Source: Sediminibacterium magnilacihabitans (GTDB lineage: Bacteria > Bacteroidota > Bacteroidia > Chitinophagales > Chitinophagaceae). From it: a DNA stretch of 64,000 nucleotides. Both the position numbers and the translations under genes were made by a program. Where the stretch lies: contig PVEQ01000001.1 in NCBI GenBank assembly GCA_002973575.1, forward strand, positions 620,001-684,000. Direction: 5' to 3'. How positions within the stretch are numbered: position 1 is the stretch's first letter; each line of letters opens with the position of its first letter. The notes beneath the pieces are model-generated. The model saw only the letters and a list, made by a program, of their open reading frames with translations. It was not told the DNA's origin and made no database searches. Shown here piece by piece: positions 25,834 through 34,898 of this stretch.

Positions 25834-27174
25834 TCAAATTTTGGGTTCCCATCCTTTTTCATACTCTCTTCTCCAGAGTTTGGATGCTTTTGGATTGTCT
25901 AAGATATGGCCATTGTGTTGGTCGATATTCAAAGTATATCCCACCCGTTGAGCAATATTACCCAATTGTACCCATAAAGTACTCTTATAACCCGTTTCCA
26001 CATCGGCATTGGGCAATTTATTATCACGGATAGCATCAACAAAGTTTGCAAAATGCACCACGTCGAGGCCTTCACTCGGACTCAGCGTATTACGTCCGTC
26101 GATCTCGATGTTGGATTTTACTTCTTTCACCACTTTATTCTTTTTATCATATATGATGTAGCTGTTGCCTCCGGTAGTCATGCTGCCACCTTCACCATAG
26201 AAGATCACGCCGCGGTCTTCGCCTTCTACCAGGCGGCTGTTGCAACTGCGTCCTTCCCATATTACAGATGTTTCGCCTGGGCAATCGAAAGTAATGATCT
26301 GTGTATCGGGTGTTTCCCAGTCGTCTTTGAAATAATACCTGCCGCCTACAGAGTTCACGCGCAGGGGATAGTCTACGCCGAGTCCCCACCTGATCACATC
26401 AATTTCATGCGTACCGTTGTTCAGCGCTTCACCGGTACCCCAATGCCAGAACCAGTGCCAGTTGTAATGGATCAGGTTATCACGGAAAGGTCTGCGCGGA
26501 GCGGGGCCTTGCCATAATTCATAATCCAGTCCGGCTGGTACAGGTGCTGTTTTTCCAATACCAATGCTGCCGCGGCTATTGGTGTACCAGGCTTTGGCCA
26601 TGTGTACTTTGCCAATCACGCCACCGTGTAATGCTGTGATACCTTCGGTAAGCACAGGCCATGAGCGACGCTGGCTGCCCATCTGTACTACGCGTTTGTA
26701 TTTTCTTGCTGCCTGTACGGCCAACTCGCCTTCATGAGGGTTATGGCTGAGGGGTTTTTCTACATATACGTGTTTACCCGCCTGGCAGCCGAGAATAGTG
26801 GCCGGTGCGTGCCAGTGGTCGGGCATGGCAATGGAGAGGGCGTCGATGTCCTTATTGCTCAACAGCGTGCGGAGATCTTTGGTAGAAGCTGGGCGCTTGC
26901 CTATTTTCTTTTCGGCAAAATCCAATCCTTTCGTCAGGGCCTTATCGTCTACATCGCACAAAAAGGCAACTTCTGTATTCTTCACCTTGCTGAAGGCGCC
27001 GATATGCGCGAGGCCACGGCCATTGGTGCCTATAACAGCTACCCGTAACCGCTCATTAGAGCCAACAATGTTGGCATAACTCTTAGAGGTAAATCCGAGC
27101 CCCAGGCCGCCAATGGCAATGCCTGCAGAGCCCATACCCATATCCCTGATAAATGTTCTTCTCGATTTTTTCAT
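25834..27174 (-). CDS. Gfo/Idh/MocA family oxidoreductase with Tat signal (second copy)
   Basis: 446 residues. The Tat-type signal is KKSRRTFIRDMGMGSAGIAIGGLGLGF. The nucleotide-binding site is VAVIGTNGRGLAHI, the EKP motif is VYVEKPLSHN, and the catalytic region includes ALNNGTHEIDVIRWGLGV. It is only distantly related to the downstream paralogue, so the pair may run two steps or form a hetero-complex rather than be a recent duplication. Related exported Gfo/Idh enzymes oxidise or reduce sugars at C3 in 3-keto-glycoside pathways; the substrate here is unknown. Confidence 0.88.
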   Translation of the reverse strand: MKKSRRTFIRDMGMGSAGIAIGGLGLGFTSKSYANIVGSNERLRVAVIGTNGRGLAHIGAFSKVKNTEVAFLCDVDDKALTKGLDFAEKKIGKRPASTKDLRTLLSNKDIDALSIAMPDHWHAPATILGCQAGKHVYVEKPLSHNPHEGELAVQAARKYKRVVQMGSQRRSWPVLTEGITALHGGVIGKVHMAKAWYTNSRGSIGIGKTAPVPAGLDYELWQGPAPRRPFRDNLIHYNWHWFWHWGTGEALNNGTHEIDVIRWGLGVDYPLRVNSVGGRYYFKDDWETPDTQIITFDCPGETSVIWEGRSCNSRLVEGEDRGVIFYGEGGSMTTGGNSYIIYDKKNKVVKEVKSNIEIDGRNTLSPSEGLDVVHFANFVDAIRDNKLPNADVETGYKSTLWVQLGNIAQRVGYTLNIDQHNGHILDNPKASKLWRREYEKGWEPKI

Positions 27175-27195
27175 GAATGGCGTTGTTTAAAATAG

Positions 27196-27909
27196 TTATA
27201 ATTTTCTGATTTTGATATTCCTGAATGATACCATATCTCCGTGATCCTGTAAGAGGATGGGAGATTGGGTAGGTTCACTGAAACCTTTGATGTTTTTATA
27301 CTTGCTGCCGGCCACCAGTTTTTTGAAAGCCTCACTGCCGCGCTCGTATTCCACCGTCTTCTTTCCATTGAGCCAGTGCTCCACATGATTGCCTTTTACA
27401 ATAATGCGGGCCCGGTTCCATTCTCCCACCGGCATGTCTTGCTTATTTGCGTCGGGTGCGATCAGGTCGTACAAACCTCCCTGTTTGCGATTGCCATTGA
27501 TGCCCAGTTTGGCATCGGGGTGGCGTTCATCATCCAGGATCTGGAATTCACATCCCAAAGAACTTTTCGGTAATAAAAAGTACTTGATACCGCTGTTGGA
27601 ACCAGGCGCTATTTTAAATTCCAGGGTCAATTCAAAGTTAGTAAACAATTCTTCTGTTACGATATCGCCGCCTCTTCCTTTTCCGGCAGTAGTATCTGTA
27701 CTCAATACCCCATCATTCATTACCCATCCTTTTTGTGGAAAAGGTTGTCCATTGGATTTTTGCCATCCTTTGGAACTGGTGCCATCAAACAATAATTGCC
27801 AACCCTGGCGTTGTTCTTTTTTCGTTAACCGGGGAACCTGTGCAAACACAGTTGTAGTAACGAAACAGGAAATGAATACCAGGCAATAAAACTTTGTTTT
27901 GTTTGTCAT
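27196..27909 (-). CDS. DUF1080 protein (3-keto-disaccharide hydrolase-like)
   Basis: 237 residues from ATG 27909 (MTNKTKFYCLVFISCFVTTTVFAQ signal peptide); 34 further upstream codons are spurious. The DUF1080 beta-sandwich is clear: GWQLLFDGTSSKGWQ, NDGVLSTDTTAGKGRGGDIVTEELFTNFELTLEFKI, NSGIKYFLL, GGLYDLIAP, EWNRARIIVKGNHVEHWLNGKKTVEYERGS. Members cleave 3-keto-glycosides made by Gfo/Idh or flavin oxidoreductases. It lies between susD and two oxidoreductase genes with 26- and 21-bp gaps. Confidence 0.9.
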   Translation of the reverse strand: MTNKTKFYCLVFISCFVTTTVFAQVPRLTKKEQRQGWQLLFDGTSSKGWQKSNGQPFPQKGWVMNDGVLSTDTTAGKGRGGDIVTEELFTNFELTLEFKIAPGSNSGIKYFLLPKSSLGCEFQILDDERHPDAKLGINGNRKQGGLYDLIAPDANKQDMPVGEWNRARIIVKGNHVEHWLNGKKTVEYERGSEAFKKLVAGSKYKNIKGFSEPTQSPILLQDHGDMVSFRNIKIRKL

Positions 27910-27935
27910 AAAAATAAAATATGAATGGTGTTGCA

Positions 27936-29573
27936 TTAATAACCAGGATTTTGTTTGAGGTTGGGATTGATACTGATAGAAACACTGGGTATTGGGAATA
28001 CGATACGCCATGCTTCGGATGGTTTCTTATCCCACCAGGTTCCCGATGTAAATTTATTGAAACGGATCAAATCATTCCTGCGCCAACCTTCCCATGCAAC
28101 TTCACGGGCACGCTCGTTGAGCAATTCGTTGAGCGTTAAAGTAGATGTGGTGTATTTGGCCAACGGATCGGTGGTGGAAAAACAACGTGCGCGCATGGTA
28201 TTGACCATGTTCACGGCTTCGGTATTGGCTGCGCCGCCGTTTTTACGCATCAGGGCCTCTGCTTTCATCAAATAAATATCTGCCAGGCGGAATACAGGTG
28301 CATCATTGCTCATCTGGCTGATCTTGCTTCCTTTCTGCAACTCATATTTGATATTCCGGGCGCCATGAAATTCTTTGGCGGTAAGCATTGTAGCCGTATC
28401 GCCGGGCGCGTTCACAAACAAAGGATCCAGTACAAGCGGTTTGCCTTTCTGTGCACCGGTGAGGCATTTCAGTGGAGTTACGCCGTCTGCTGCAAACTGC
28501 GGACCTACCAGCCACTGCTGCTGGCGTTTATCGGTATTGCCAAACAATTTGTAGAAATTATTATGTGTCATAGCGCGGTTAACAGGAGCGAAGCCAAAAC
28601 CGTAAGTCTTCTGGTGTTCGGGATGCAGGTTTTTATAGTTCCAGCGCATTTCCGTTGCATAAGTAGTATCATATACCACCACAAAAATATTTTCTTTTGA
28701 CAATTCATTTTTGATCTTGAACGGATCGTTCCAGTTTGCATCGAGCTGGTAACCGCCGCCGCCGGTATAATTCAACACTTTATCGCAATACTTGATGCAA
28801 TCGTCCCAACGCGCAGTGCCGGGCTGTAAACCGTTTGCTGTAAGCTTGCCTGTATAAATTTCTGCATTGAGGTACAACTTGGCCAGCAAAGCCCAGGCAG
28901 CGGCTTTGGTTATATGGCCGTAGGTATTGGGAGTACCTTTGTCTGCCAGCTTGTCCATATTATCCAGTATCTGTTTTTCAACATAAGCAAAGACATCTTT
29001 GCGCTCTGAAGTGGGCGGATACAGGGGCTCGCCAACTTTCTCCACAATGGGAACGTTGCCGAACATATCCATGATCATGAAATAATACCAGGCACGATAA
29101 ATCTTCAACTCGGCCAATACCGATTGTTTGTCCAGCCCAACGCGCAATTTATCGAAATCCACTCCCTCCATGTTTTCAATGGTAGCGTTTGTATAACCCA
29201 CGCCTCTGTACAGGGCATCGAAGGTATTTTTAATTTCGCTGTCGTCTTTGGTCCAGGTGTGCCAGTGCAGCCCTACGATCTGATCACCTCCGTCGGCAGG
29301 AGGGGTGCCGTCTTTGTATGGCATCGAAGTTTCATCAGTGGTGAGGGTATTCAAATGCCAGATACGGTATTCATAACTGCCCACGATATGCGAAAACGGG
29401 CGGATATAATTGGCAATCACTTCTTCTCTTGTTTTGAAGAAAGAGCCTGCCGTGATGCTGCTGTAAACGGTTTCATCGAGCTTGGTGCAGGAGAGAGAAG
29501 AGCACAGGCAGCCTATGAAGACCGATGCCATAATGAGGCAGCGGTTTCTTTTATTGGAAAATATTTTTTTCAT
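27936..29573 (-). CDS. SusD/RagB family nutrient-binding lipoprotein
   Basis: 545 residues. It is an outer-membrane surface lipoprotein; the signal peptide ends at the lipobox SSLSC with Cys 29, followed by TKLDE. It has the TPR-like SusD N-terminal domain and the RagB C-terminus with LADIYLMKAEALMRKNG, NTMRARCF and LNELLNERAREVAWEGWRRNDLIRF, ending in the usual P-ISINPNLKQNPGY. It caps the SusC barrel encoded 51 bp upstream. Ligand specificity is not readable from sequence. Confidence 0.95.
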   Translation of the reverse strand: MKKIFSNKRNRCLIMASVFIGCLCSSLSCTKLDETVYSSITAGSFFKTREEVIANYIRPFSHIVGSYEYRIWHLNTLTTDETSMPYKDGTPPADGGDQIVGLHWHTWTKDDSEIKNTFDALYRGVGYTNATIENMEGVDFDKLRVGLDKQSVLAELKIYRAWYYFMIMDMFGNVPIVEKVGEPLYPPTSERKDVFAYVEKQILDNMDKLADKGTPNTYGHITKAAAWALLAKLYLNAEIYTGKLTANGLQPGTARWDDCIKYCDKVLNYTGGGGYQLDANWNDPFKIKNELSKENIFVVVYDTTYATEMRWNYKNLHPEHQKTYGFGFAPVNRAMTHNNFYKLFGNTDKRQQQWLVGPQFAADGVTPLKCLTGAQKGKPLVLDPLFVNAPGDTATMLTAKEFHGARNIKYELQKGSKISQMSNDAPVFRLADIYLMKAEALMRKNGGAANTEAVNMVNTMRARCFSTTDPLAKYTTSTLTLNELLNERAREVAWEGWRRNDLIRFNKFTSGTWWDKKPSEAWRIVFPIPSVSISINPNLKQNPGY

Positions 29574-29624
29574 AATGAACGATTGTGATCTGAATAATGG
29601 TTGATGTCATAAAGCCTGGTTACA

Positions 29625-32567
29625 TTAAAAACCGAGACTGATACCCAGGGTCAGTGTGGTGGCTCTCGGATAGAAATTCATCATCGCCAGACCGGGTTCC
29701 AATCCATTCACTTGTATATCCGGGTCTCTTCCCGAAAACTTGGTGAATGTGAGCAGGTTTTGTCCCGATGCATATACCCTTGCTTTTTTCAGGTATTTGA
29801 TCTTGCCTGTGTTGATGGTATAGCCCATAGTGAGGTTATCCAGCTTTACGAAATCTCCTTTTTCAATAAAATAGTTCGAATAAGCATAAGAGGAAATAGG
29901 AATGTCCAACCCTTTCTGCAGGAAATTGTTAGAATAACGGGCCCTGTTGGTATATACGAGGTCCATGATGTTAAGCAGGTCAAACATGAAAGTGCCACGA
30001 AGGAATACGGTCATGTCAAAGCGGCCATAAGAAAGATTGTTCGACATGCCTGCGAACATTTTGGGCATACCGTTGCCGATGATCTTTTTATTCTGTGCGT
30101 CCAATGCAGGGTCTTCTGCCTGTGTATAGAATATCCACTTGTTGTTTTGTACGTCGAAGTCTTTAAAGACTTTACCATAGAAATTACCGATAGGCTGACC
30201 CACTTCTCTTCTGAAGGCAGAACCCATGTTTTGCGGCAGGCTGTAATGATCTACCGGCGCACTGGTGGAAGCTCCATAAGTTACCGATTGCAGGAGATTG
30301 TCGTTATAAGAGAAGGTAAGGCTGTTTGTCCAGCTGAACTTCTTATTCTCAATCAGCTTGAGGTTCAAAGCCAGTTCCACACCTCTGTTTCGCATCTTAC
30401 CCAGGTTCACCAAAATGGTCTGGTGTATGAGGGAAGGCACGGGCGCAGTAGCGTCGAGGAGCAGATCGGAAGTTTCGCGACTATAGAGATCGATGCTACC
30501 GCTCACTTTTCCGCCGCGCAGTGCGAAGTCGATACCCAGGTTATATTCTGTTTTCTTTTCCCAGCGCAGATCGGGATTGGGATTGCGGCTGGCGCCATAA
30601 GTTGGAACGAAGGTGTTGTCCCACAAAAAGGAAGCGCCTGTACTCAGCGTAGCCAGTGAATTGTAAGCACCGATACCTTCCTGGTTACCGGTAACACCAT
30701 AACCGAGGCGTAATTTCAGGTCTTCGAACAATCCTTTTTCCGGCATGAAAGATTCCCTGCTGATGCGCCATCCAAGGCTTACAGCGGGGAACAATCCCCA
30801 TTTGTGGTTGATGCCAAACTTGGAGGAACCTTCCCTTCGTAAGGAAGCGGTCAGCAAATATTTTTCATTGTAATTGTAAATCGCGCGGCCAAAGAAAGCG
30901 ATGAGGGTGCTGGAACTTTTTCCGCTTCCGAGACCGGCACCAGCCGTACCTGCTGCAAAAGCCTGGCCTGCGCCGAGGTTGTTATAACTGAATGCATCTG
31001 TGAGGAAGTTCCTGTTGGAAGCATTGAAATCTTCACTCATGAAATCCTGATAACTGTAACCGGCCAGAGCGCTCAGGCTGTGTTTACCAAATCGTTTGTT
31101 ATAATCCAGTGTGTATTCGAAAGTACGGTCATAGCTGAAAGAAGTGCTGCGGCTTGCATTGCCATTCTGACCGTTGATACGGCTTAAGAAAGCGTCGCGC
31201 GATTGATAATAGTATGAAATAGCATCCCTGCGCTGGAAAGCAAAGAAGCCGGAAGCTTTGAGGTTGGGCATGAGATCCAGCGTTGCTTTCACACTTCCGT
31301 TGATGTGTTTAATCCTTTCACCATCTTCGGTTTGCATGCGGCGCGCGTAAGGGTTGCCTTTGCTGTCGAGTGGATCTTCGAAATAAGAACCATCCGGATT
31401 GAATACGGGGAAAGTTGGGTTGCGGTCCATCGCATCACCATAAATGGTATTATCGCTGTTCAGGTAATTGAGAAAAGAAGTGGCGATATTACCCTGGATA
31501 GAGAGCTTGTTGTCCAGCGCTTTTTGGGTAAAGCTCAATCGGGTGTTCACGATCTTGCGCCAGGTACTGATGGCAATACCATCGAGGTTGCGAATCGATA
31601 CGGCTGCGCGGATAGTAGATTTGTCGGTACCGGAAGAAACAGAAAAATTATGCACCTGGCTAACCGGTGTCTTGGACAATACTTTGAACCAGTCGGTGCT
31701 GGCGCCTCCATCATTCAGTACAAATGTGGGGTTGGTGCGTTTATATACATCGGCATAAGCCCTGTATTGTTCGGCTGTTAACACCGCCGGAAACTTTTTG
31801 GGAATATCGGTGTAAACATAGCTGTCGTAATTGAAAGAAGCAGTGCCGCTTTTAGCACGTTTGGTGGTCACAATGATCACACCATTGCTTCCCCTGGTTC
31901 CATAAATGGCGGCCGCCGAACCATCGCGGAGCACATCGATCGATTCAACGTCTTCGGGTGAAAGGTTGTTGAGGTTACCGCCCGGTACACCATCGATTAC
32001 CACGAAAGGAGAAGTGCTGCCTTTCAGTGTAGATACACCACGCAACTGCATGGAGGATTGTCCGTTTGGATCGGTACCGTTGCTGTTAACGATTACCAGA
32101 CCTGGTACCTTTCCCTGTACGAGGGACATGGGCGAGATCACAGCGCCTTTGTTGAAATCTTTTTCTTTGACGCTGGTGATGGCGCTGGTAACGTCTGTTT
32201 TACGGGTTACACCATAACCGATCACCACCACGTCTTCGATGGATTTTTCGGTCTGCACCATTGCAATAGCTAATGTGAGCGAAGCCCCCAATTGCACCTG
32301 TTGTGTTTCATAGCCGATGGCCGAGAAGTTCAGGTATTTGGTATTGGCGGGGACGTTGATACTGAAACTGCCGTCTGACCTGGTCTGTGTGGCGAGCTTC
32401 GAGTCTTTGACAATAACAGTAACGGCTTCGAGTGCCCTGTTATCTTTTGCATCGGTCACTTTACCGGTGACCGTTTTGTTCTGCGCCAGCGCCGGAAAGG
32501 CTGCCAGCAGTAGCACGAATAGTGCCGGAAAGCAGAAATGGATGTAGCATGTAGTTCTTCTTTTCAT
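29625..32567 (-). CDS. SusC/RagA TonB-dependent transporter
   Basis: 980 residues from ATG 32567 (MKRRTTCYIHFCFPALFVLLLAAFPALAQ signal). A CarboxypepD_reg domain (about 30-110) leads into the TonB-box-like EDVVVIGYG, the plug (TSAITSVKEKDFNKGAVISPMSLVQGKVPGL) and a 22-strand barrel ending in LTLGISLGF. No N-terminal STN domain is present, so it is unlikely to signal to an anti-sigma factor. It is first in the six-gene operon with susD, DUF1080, two Gfo/Idh genes and apbE, and divergent from a two-component system. Confidence 0.95.
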   Translation of the reverse strand: MKRRTTCYIHFCFPALFVLLLAAFPALAQNKTVTGKVTDAKDNRALEAVTVIVKDSKLATQTRSDGSFSINVPANTKYLNFSAIGYETQQVQLGASLTLAIAMVQTEKSIEDVVVIGYGVTRKTDVTSAITSVKEKDFNKGAVISPMSLVQGKVPGLVIVNSNGTDPNGQSSMQLRGVSTLKGSTSPFVVIDGVPGGNLNNLSPEDVESIDVLRDGSAAAIYGTRGSNGVIIVTTKRAKSGTASFNYDSYVYTDIPKKFPAVLTAEQYRAYADVYKRTNPTFVLNDGGASTDWFKVLSKTPVSQVHNFSVSSGTDKSTIRAAVSIRNLDGIAISTWRKIVNTRLSFTQKALDNKLSIQGNIATSFLNYLNSDNTIYGDAMDRNPTFPVFNPDGSYFEDPLDSKGNPYARRMQTEDGERIKHINGSVKATLDLMPNLKASGFFAFQRRDAISYYYQSRDAFLSRINGQNGNASRSTSFSYDRTFEYTLDYNKRFGKHSLSALAGYSYQDFMSEDFNASNRNFLTDAFSYNNLGAGQAFAAGTAGAGLGSGKSSSTLIAFFGRAIYNYNEKYLLTASLRREGSSKFGINHKWGLFPAVSLGWRISRESFMPEKGLFEDLKLRLGYGVTGNQEGIGAYNSLATLSTGASFLWDNTFVPTYGASRNPNPDLRWEKKTEYNLGIDFALRGGKVSGSIDLYSRETSDLLLDATAPVPSLIHQTILVNLGKMRNRGVELALNLKLIENKKFSWTNSLTFSYNDNLLQSVTYGASTSAPVDHYSLPQNMGSAFRREVGQPIGNFYGKVFKDFDVQNNKWIFYTQAEDPALDAQNKKIIGNGMPKMFAGMSNNLSYGRFDMTVFLRGTFMFDLLNIMDLVYTNRARYSNNFLQKGLDIPISSYAYSNYFIEKGDFVKLDNLTMGYTINTGKIKYLKKARVYASGQNLLTFTKFSGRDPDIQVNGLEPGLAMMNFYPRATTLTLGISLGF

Positions 32568-32744
32568 ATGCCGGGGTAATTGGTTGACTAGTTTAAGCCG
32601 GTTAAGCAGTGATCGTTGGCCCAAATTAGACCCGGTCATTTTTTGAACTTGTCAACAGATAACGAATGAATTGTTAATGGAAATTAAACGGCACTTTTTT
32701 TCTTGAAAATTCATTTCTTTTATGTTCTTAACGGTACCGGTCTT
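32568..32744. other. Divergent intergenic region between susC and histidine kinase
   Basis: 177 bp. The minus strand holds TAATTTGG near 32620, one mismatch from TAnnTTTG, a possible susC promoter with a leader of about 45 nt. The plus side is AT-rich (TTAATGGAAATTAAAC, then a T run). No inverted repeat is obvious. Confidence 0.35.
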
Positions 32745-34181
32745 ATGAAGCGCTCCCTGGTAACATATATAGGAATATCGATCATCTGTTTTCTTTTACT
32801 GGCAACGGTACAGTTCATCCTGGTACGCAATACCTATGAACTGACCAATGCCCGTTTTTATTTTTCCGAGCGTATAGCCATGAAAGAAAGCTATTCGCGT
32901 TCCATCAAAAACGACAAACTGTTTCCCGGAGGGTCCGAGATCATTGATGGCTTCCTGAGCAGGCATTTGAGCTCCTTGTATGCGTTATACAAAAGCGGTG
33001 ATCCTGCTTTCGAAACCTATAAGCAAGTGTTTGCTGACAGTATTTTTCACGCATTGCAACAAAAAGAATCTATCAGGCGCTTTCTGAATAAATTCAAACA
33101 GGAAAAGAAAGTGACAGATTCGCTCGATTATGCATTGATCGTAGAATCGTTGTCGGTGAATTTCGATAATGACTTATATATCCCTATTTACGATAAGCGT
33201 AAGCGCTACTCACTGATCGATTCTGCCATGCAGGAAGAAGCCGGCGTACGTATTGGCGGCAGTTTGAAAAAAGTGTCGGAACAGAACAAGGTCAATGGTT
33301 TCTCCATCAGGGGAACACAAGGCTATGCTTACCGTATCAACTTTGAGTTGCATGTAGAACCATATAACCGGCAATCTGCCATTCTCCGGCAAATGAGTAT
33401 GACCTTTTCGCTTTCACTGCTCTCCATTTTAATTGTGGTAACCTTGTTTTTTGTCACTTTCCGCAATTGGGTGAAGCAGAAAAAGCTTTCCGAAATGAAA
33501 TCCGATTTCATCAATAATATTACGCACGAATTGCATACTCCGCTGGCCACGATCATTGTAGCCAACAAGAACCTGCAGAATGGCCGTATCCTGGAAAGAA
33601 AAGAAAACATACAGCCGCTGACCGATGTGATCCAGCGGCAATCGGAACGTCTGAAAATTTTGATCGATGAAGTGCTGGACATTGCTTCCACCAACAGGAT
33701 CGTACTGGACAAAAAAGAATACCGGCTGAATGACCTGCTGGATGAATTGTTGCTCGATTACCGGTTGAAATTAATGGATACCAATATAGAACTGGTATTT
33801 CACAAAGAGACTGATAAGGACCTGGCAAGGTTTGATAAATTTCATTTCACCACCATGCTGCTCAATATTTTTGATAATGCGGTAAAGTACAATTCCAATG
33901 AAATTAAAAAGCTCGCCGTTACCACTCGCGCAGACCGTCACGGTGACCTCCAGGTACTGATCCAGGATAATGGGATAGGCATTAGCAGCGAGGATCTCAA
34001 ACACGTTTTCGAAAAGTTTTACCGTGCCCCGGATCAATATAAAATGCAGAGCAAGGGATTGGGACTTGGACTTTATTATGTAAGAAAGATCATCGACGCA
34101 CACGGATGGAGTATCCGGGTAGACAGCAAGCCGTCTAAAGGCAGCCAGTTCATCATTACCATTCCTCATTCAAACAAGTGA
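32745..34181 (+). CDS. Membrane sensor histidine kinase
   Basis: 478 residues from ATG 32745 (MKRSLVTYIGISIICFLL); the frame reaches a TTG 42 bp upstream. Two membrane helices (about 5-25 and 221-244) flank a periplasmic sensor of about 195 residues with no recognised domain. The HisKA motif is NITHELHTPLATI with phospho-His 261; HELHTP in place of HELKTP is slightly unusual. The HATPase_c domain has NIFDNAVKYN (N box), QDNGIGI (G1), FEKFYR (F box) and GLGLGLYYV (G2). The gene is translationally coupled to the response regulator. Confidence 0.93.
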   Translation: MKRSLVTYIGISIICFLLLATVQFILVRNTYELTNARFYFSERIAMKESYSRSIKNDKLFPGGSEIIDGFLSRHLSSLYALYKSGDPAFETYKQVFADSIFHALQQKESIRRFLNKFKQEKKVTDSLDYALIVESLSVNFDNDLYIPIYDKRKRYSLIDSAMQEEAGVRIGGSLKKVSEQNKVNGFSIRGTQGYAYRINFELHVEPYNRQSAILRQMSMTFSLSLLSILIVVTLFFVTFRNWVKQKKLSEMKSDFINNITHELHTPLATIIVANKNLQNGRILERKENIQPLTDVIQRQSERLKILIDEVLDIASTNRIVLDKKEYRLNDLLDELLLDYRLKLMDTNIELVFHKETDKDLARFDKFHFTTMLLNIFDNAVKYNSNEIKKLAVTTRADRHGDLQVLIQDNGIGISSEDLKHVFEKFYRAPDQYKMQSKGLGLGLYYVRKIIDAHGWSIRVDSKPSKGSQFIITIPHSNK

Positions 34182-34183
34182 AC

Positions 34184-34891
34184 ATGAAGCCAAGGATATT
34201 ATTAGTAGAAGATGAAACCGATCTGGGTAATGTGGTGAAGCAATACCTGGAAGTGATGGACTTTCATGTTGATTGGTGTAAGAACGGCAGCGAAGCCTAT
34301 TCATTATTCAGGACCACAGCCGATAACTATGACTTGTTGCTGATTGATGTGGGCTTGCCTGGTATGGATGGATTTAAGCTGGCAGAGTTGGTTACCCATA
34401 CAAGAAAAGATGTTCCCTTTCTGTTTTTAACGGCGAGGAATGAAAAATCGGACCGGCTGCACGGACTCAAGATCGGCGCTGATGATTACATCGTAAAGCC
34501 ATTTGATATCGAAGAAATGGTGTTGCGGATCAGGAATATCCTGAAACGAAAATATCCGGGAAATACAACACCGCCTCATGCTGTTATTGCTATAGGGAAT
34601 ACCCGGTTTTTCAAAGACCAGATGAAACTGATGGTGGGAAATGAAAAGGAGATCATCCTCACCGAACGCGAATCGGAATTGCTGAATTACTTATTTAAAA
34701 ACGCCGACCGTATCATCAAGCGCGAAGAAATACTGACCCAACTCTGGGGTGAGAACGATTATTTCCTGGGCAGGAGCCTGGATGTATTTATTTCCAGGTT
34801 AAGAAAATACCTGGGGGCCAGTGACCTGGTGAGCATTACCAATATATACGGCGTAGGCTTTGTATTCAATACCATGCCGCCAAAAGGGTAG
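34184..34891 (+). CDS. OmpR-family response regulator
   Basis: 235 residues from ATG 34184, two bases after the kinase stop; a GTG at 34178 is an alternative overlapping start. The receiver domain has LLVEDETDL, phospho-acceptor D55 in LLIDVGLPGMDG, LTARNEKSD and the K in DDYIVKPF. The C-terminal winged helix (about 135-230) includes LTERESELLNYLFKNADRIIKREEIL and RSLDVFISRLRKYL. It probably works with the coupled kinase; regulation of the divergent susC operon is plausible but unproven. Confidence 0.93.
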   Translation: MKPRILLVEDETDLGNVVKQYLEVMDFHVDWCKNGSEAYSLFRTTADNYDLLLIDVGLPGMDGFKLAELVTHTRKDVPFLFLTARNEKSDRLHGLKIGADDYIVKPFDIEEMVLRIRNILKRKYPGNTTPPHAVIAIGNTRFFKDQMKLMVGNEKEIILTERESELLNYLFKNADRIIKREEILTQLWGENDYFLGRSLDVFISRLRKYLGASDLVSITNIYGVGFVFNTMPPKG

Positions 34892-34898
34892 TACCTGC

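Noticed and set aside
29712..30659. 315-codon open frame antisense to susC
   Set aside because: Shadow of the SusC barrel; no domain or promoter.
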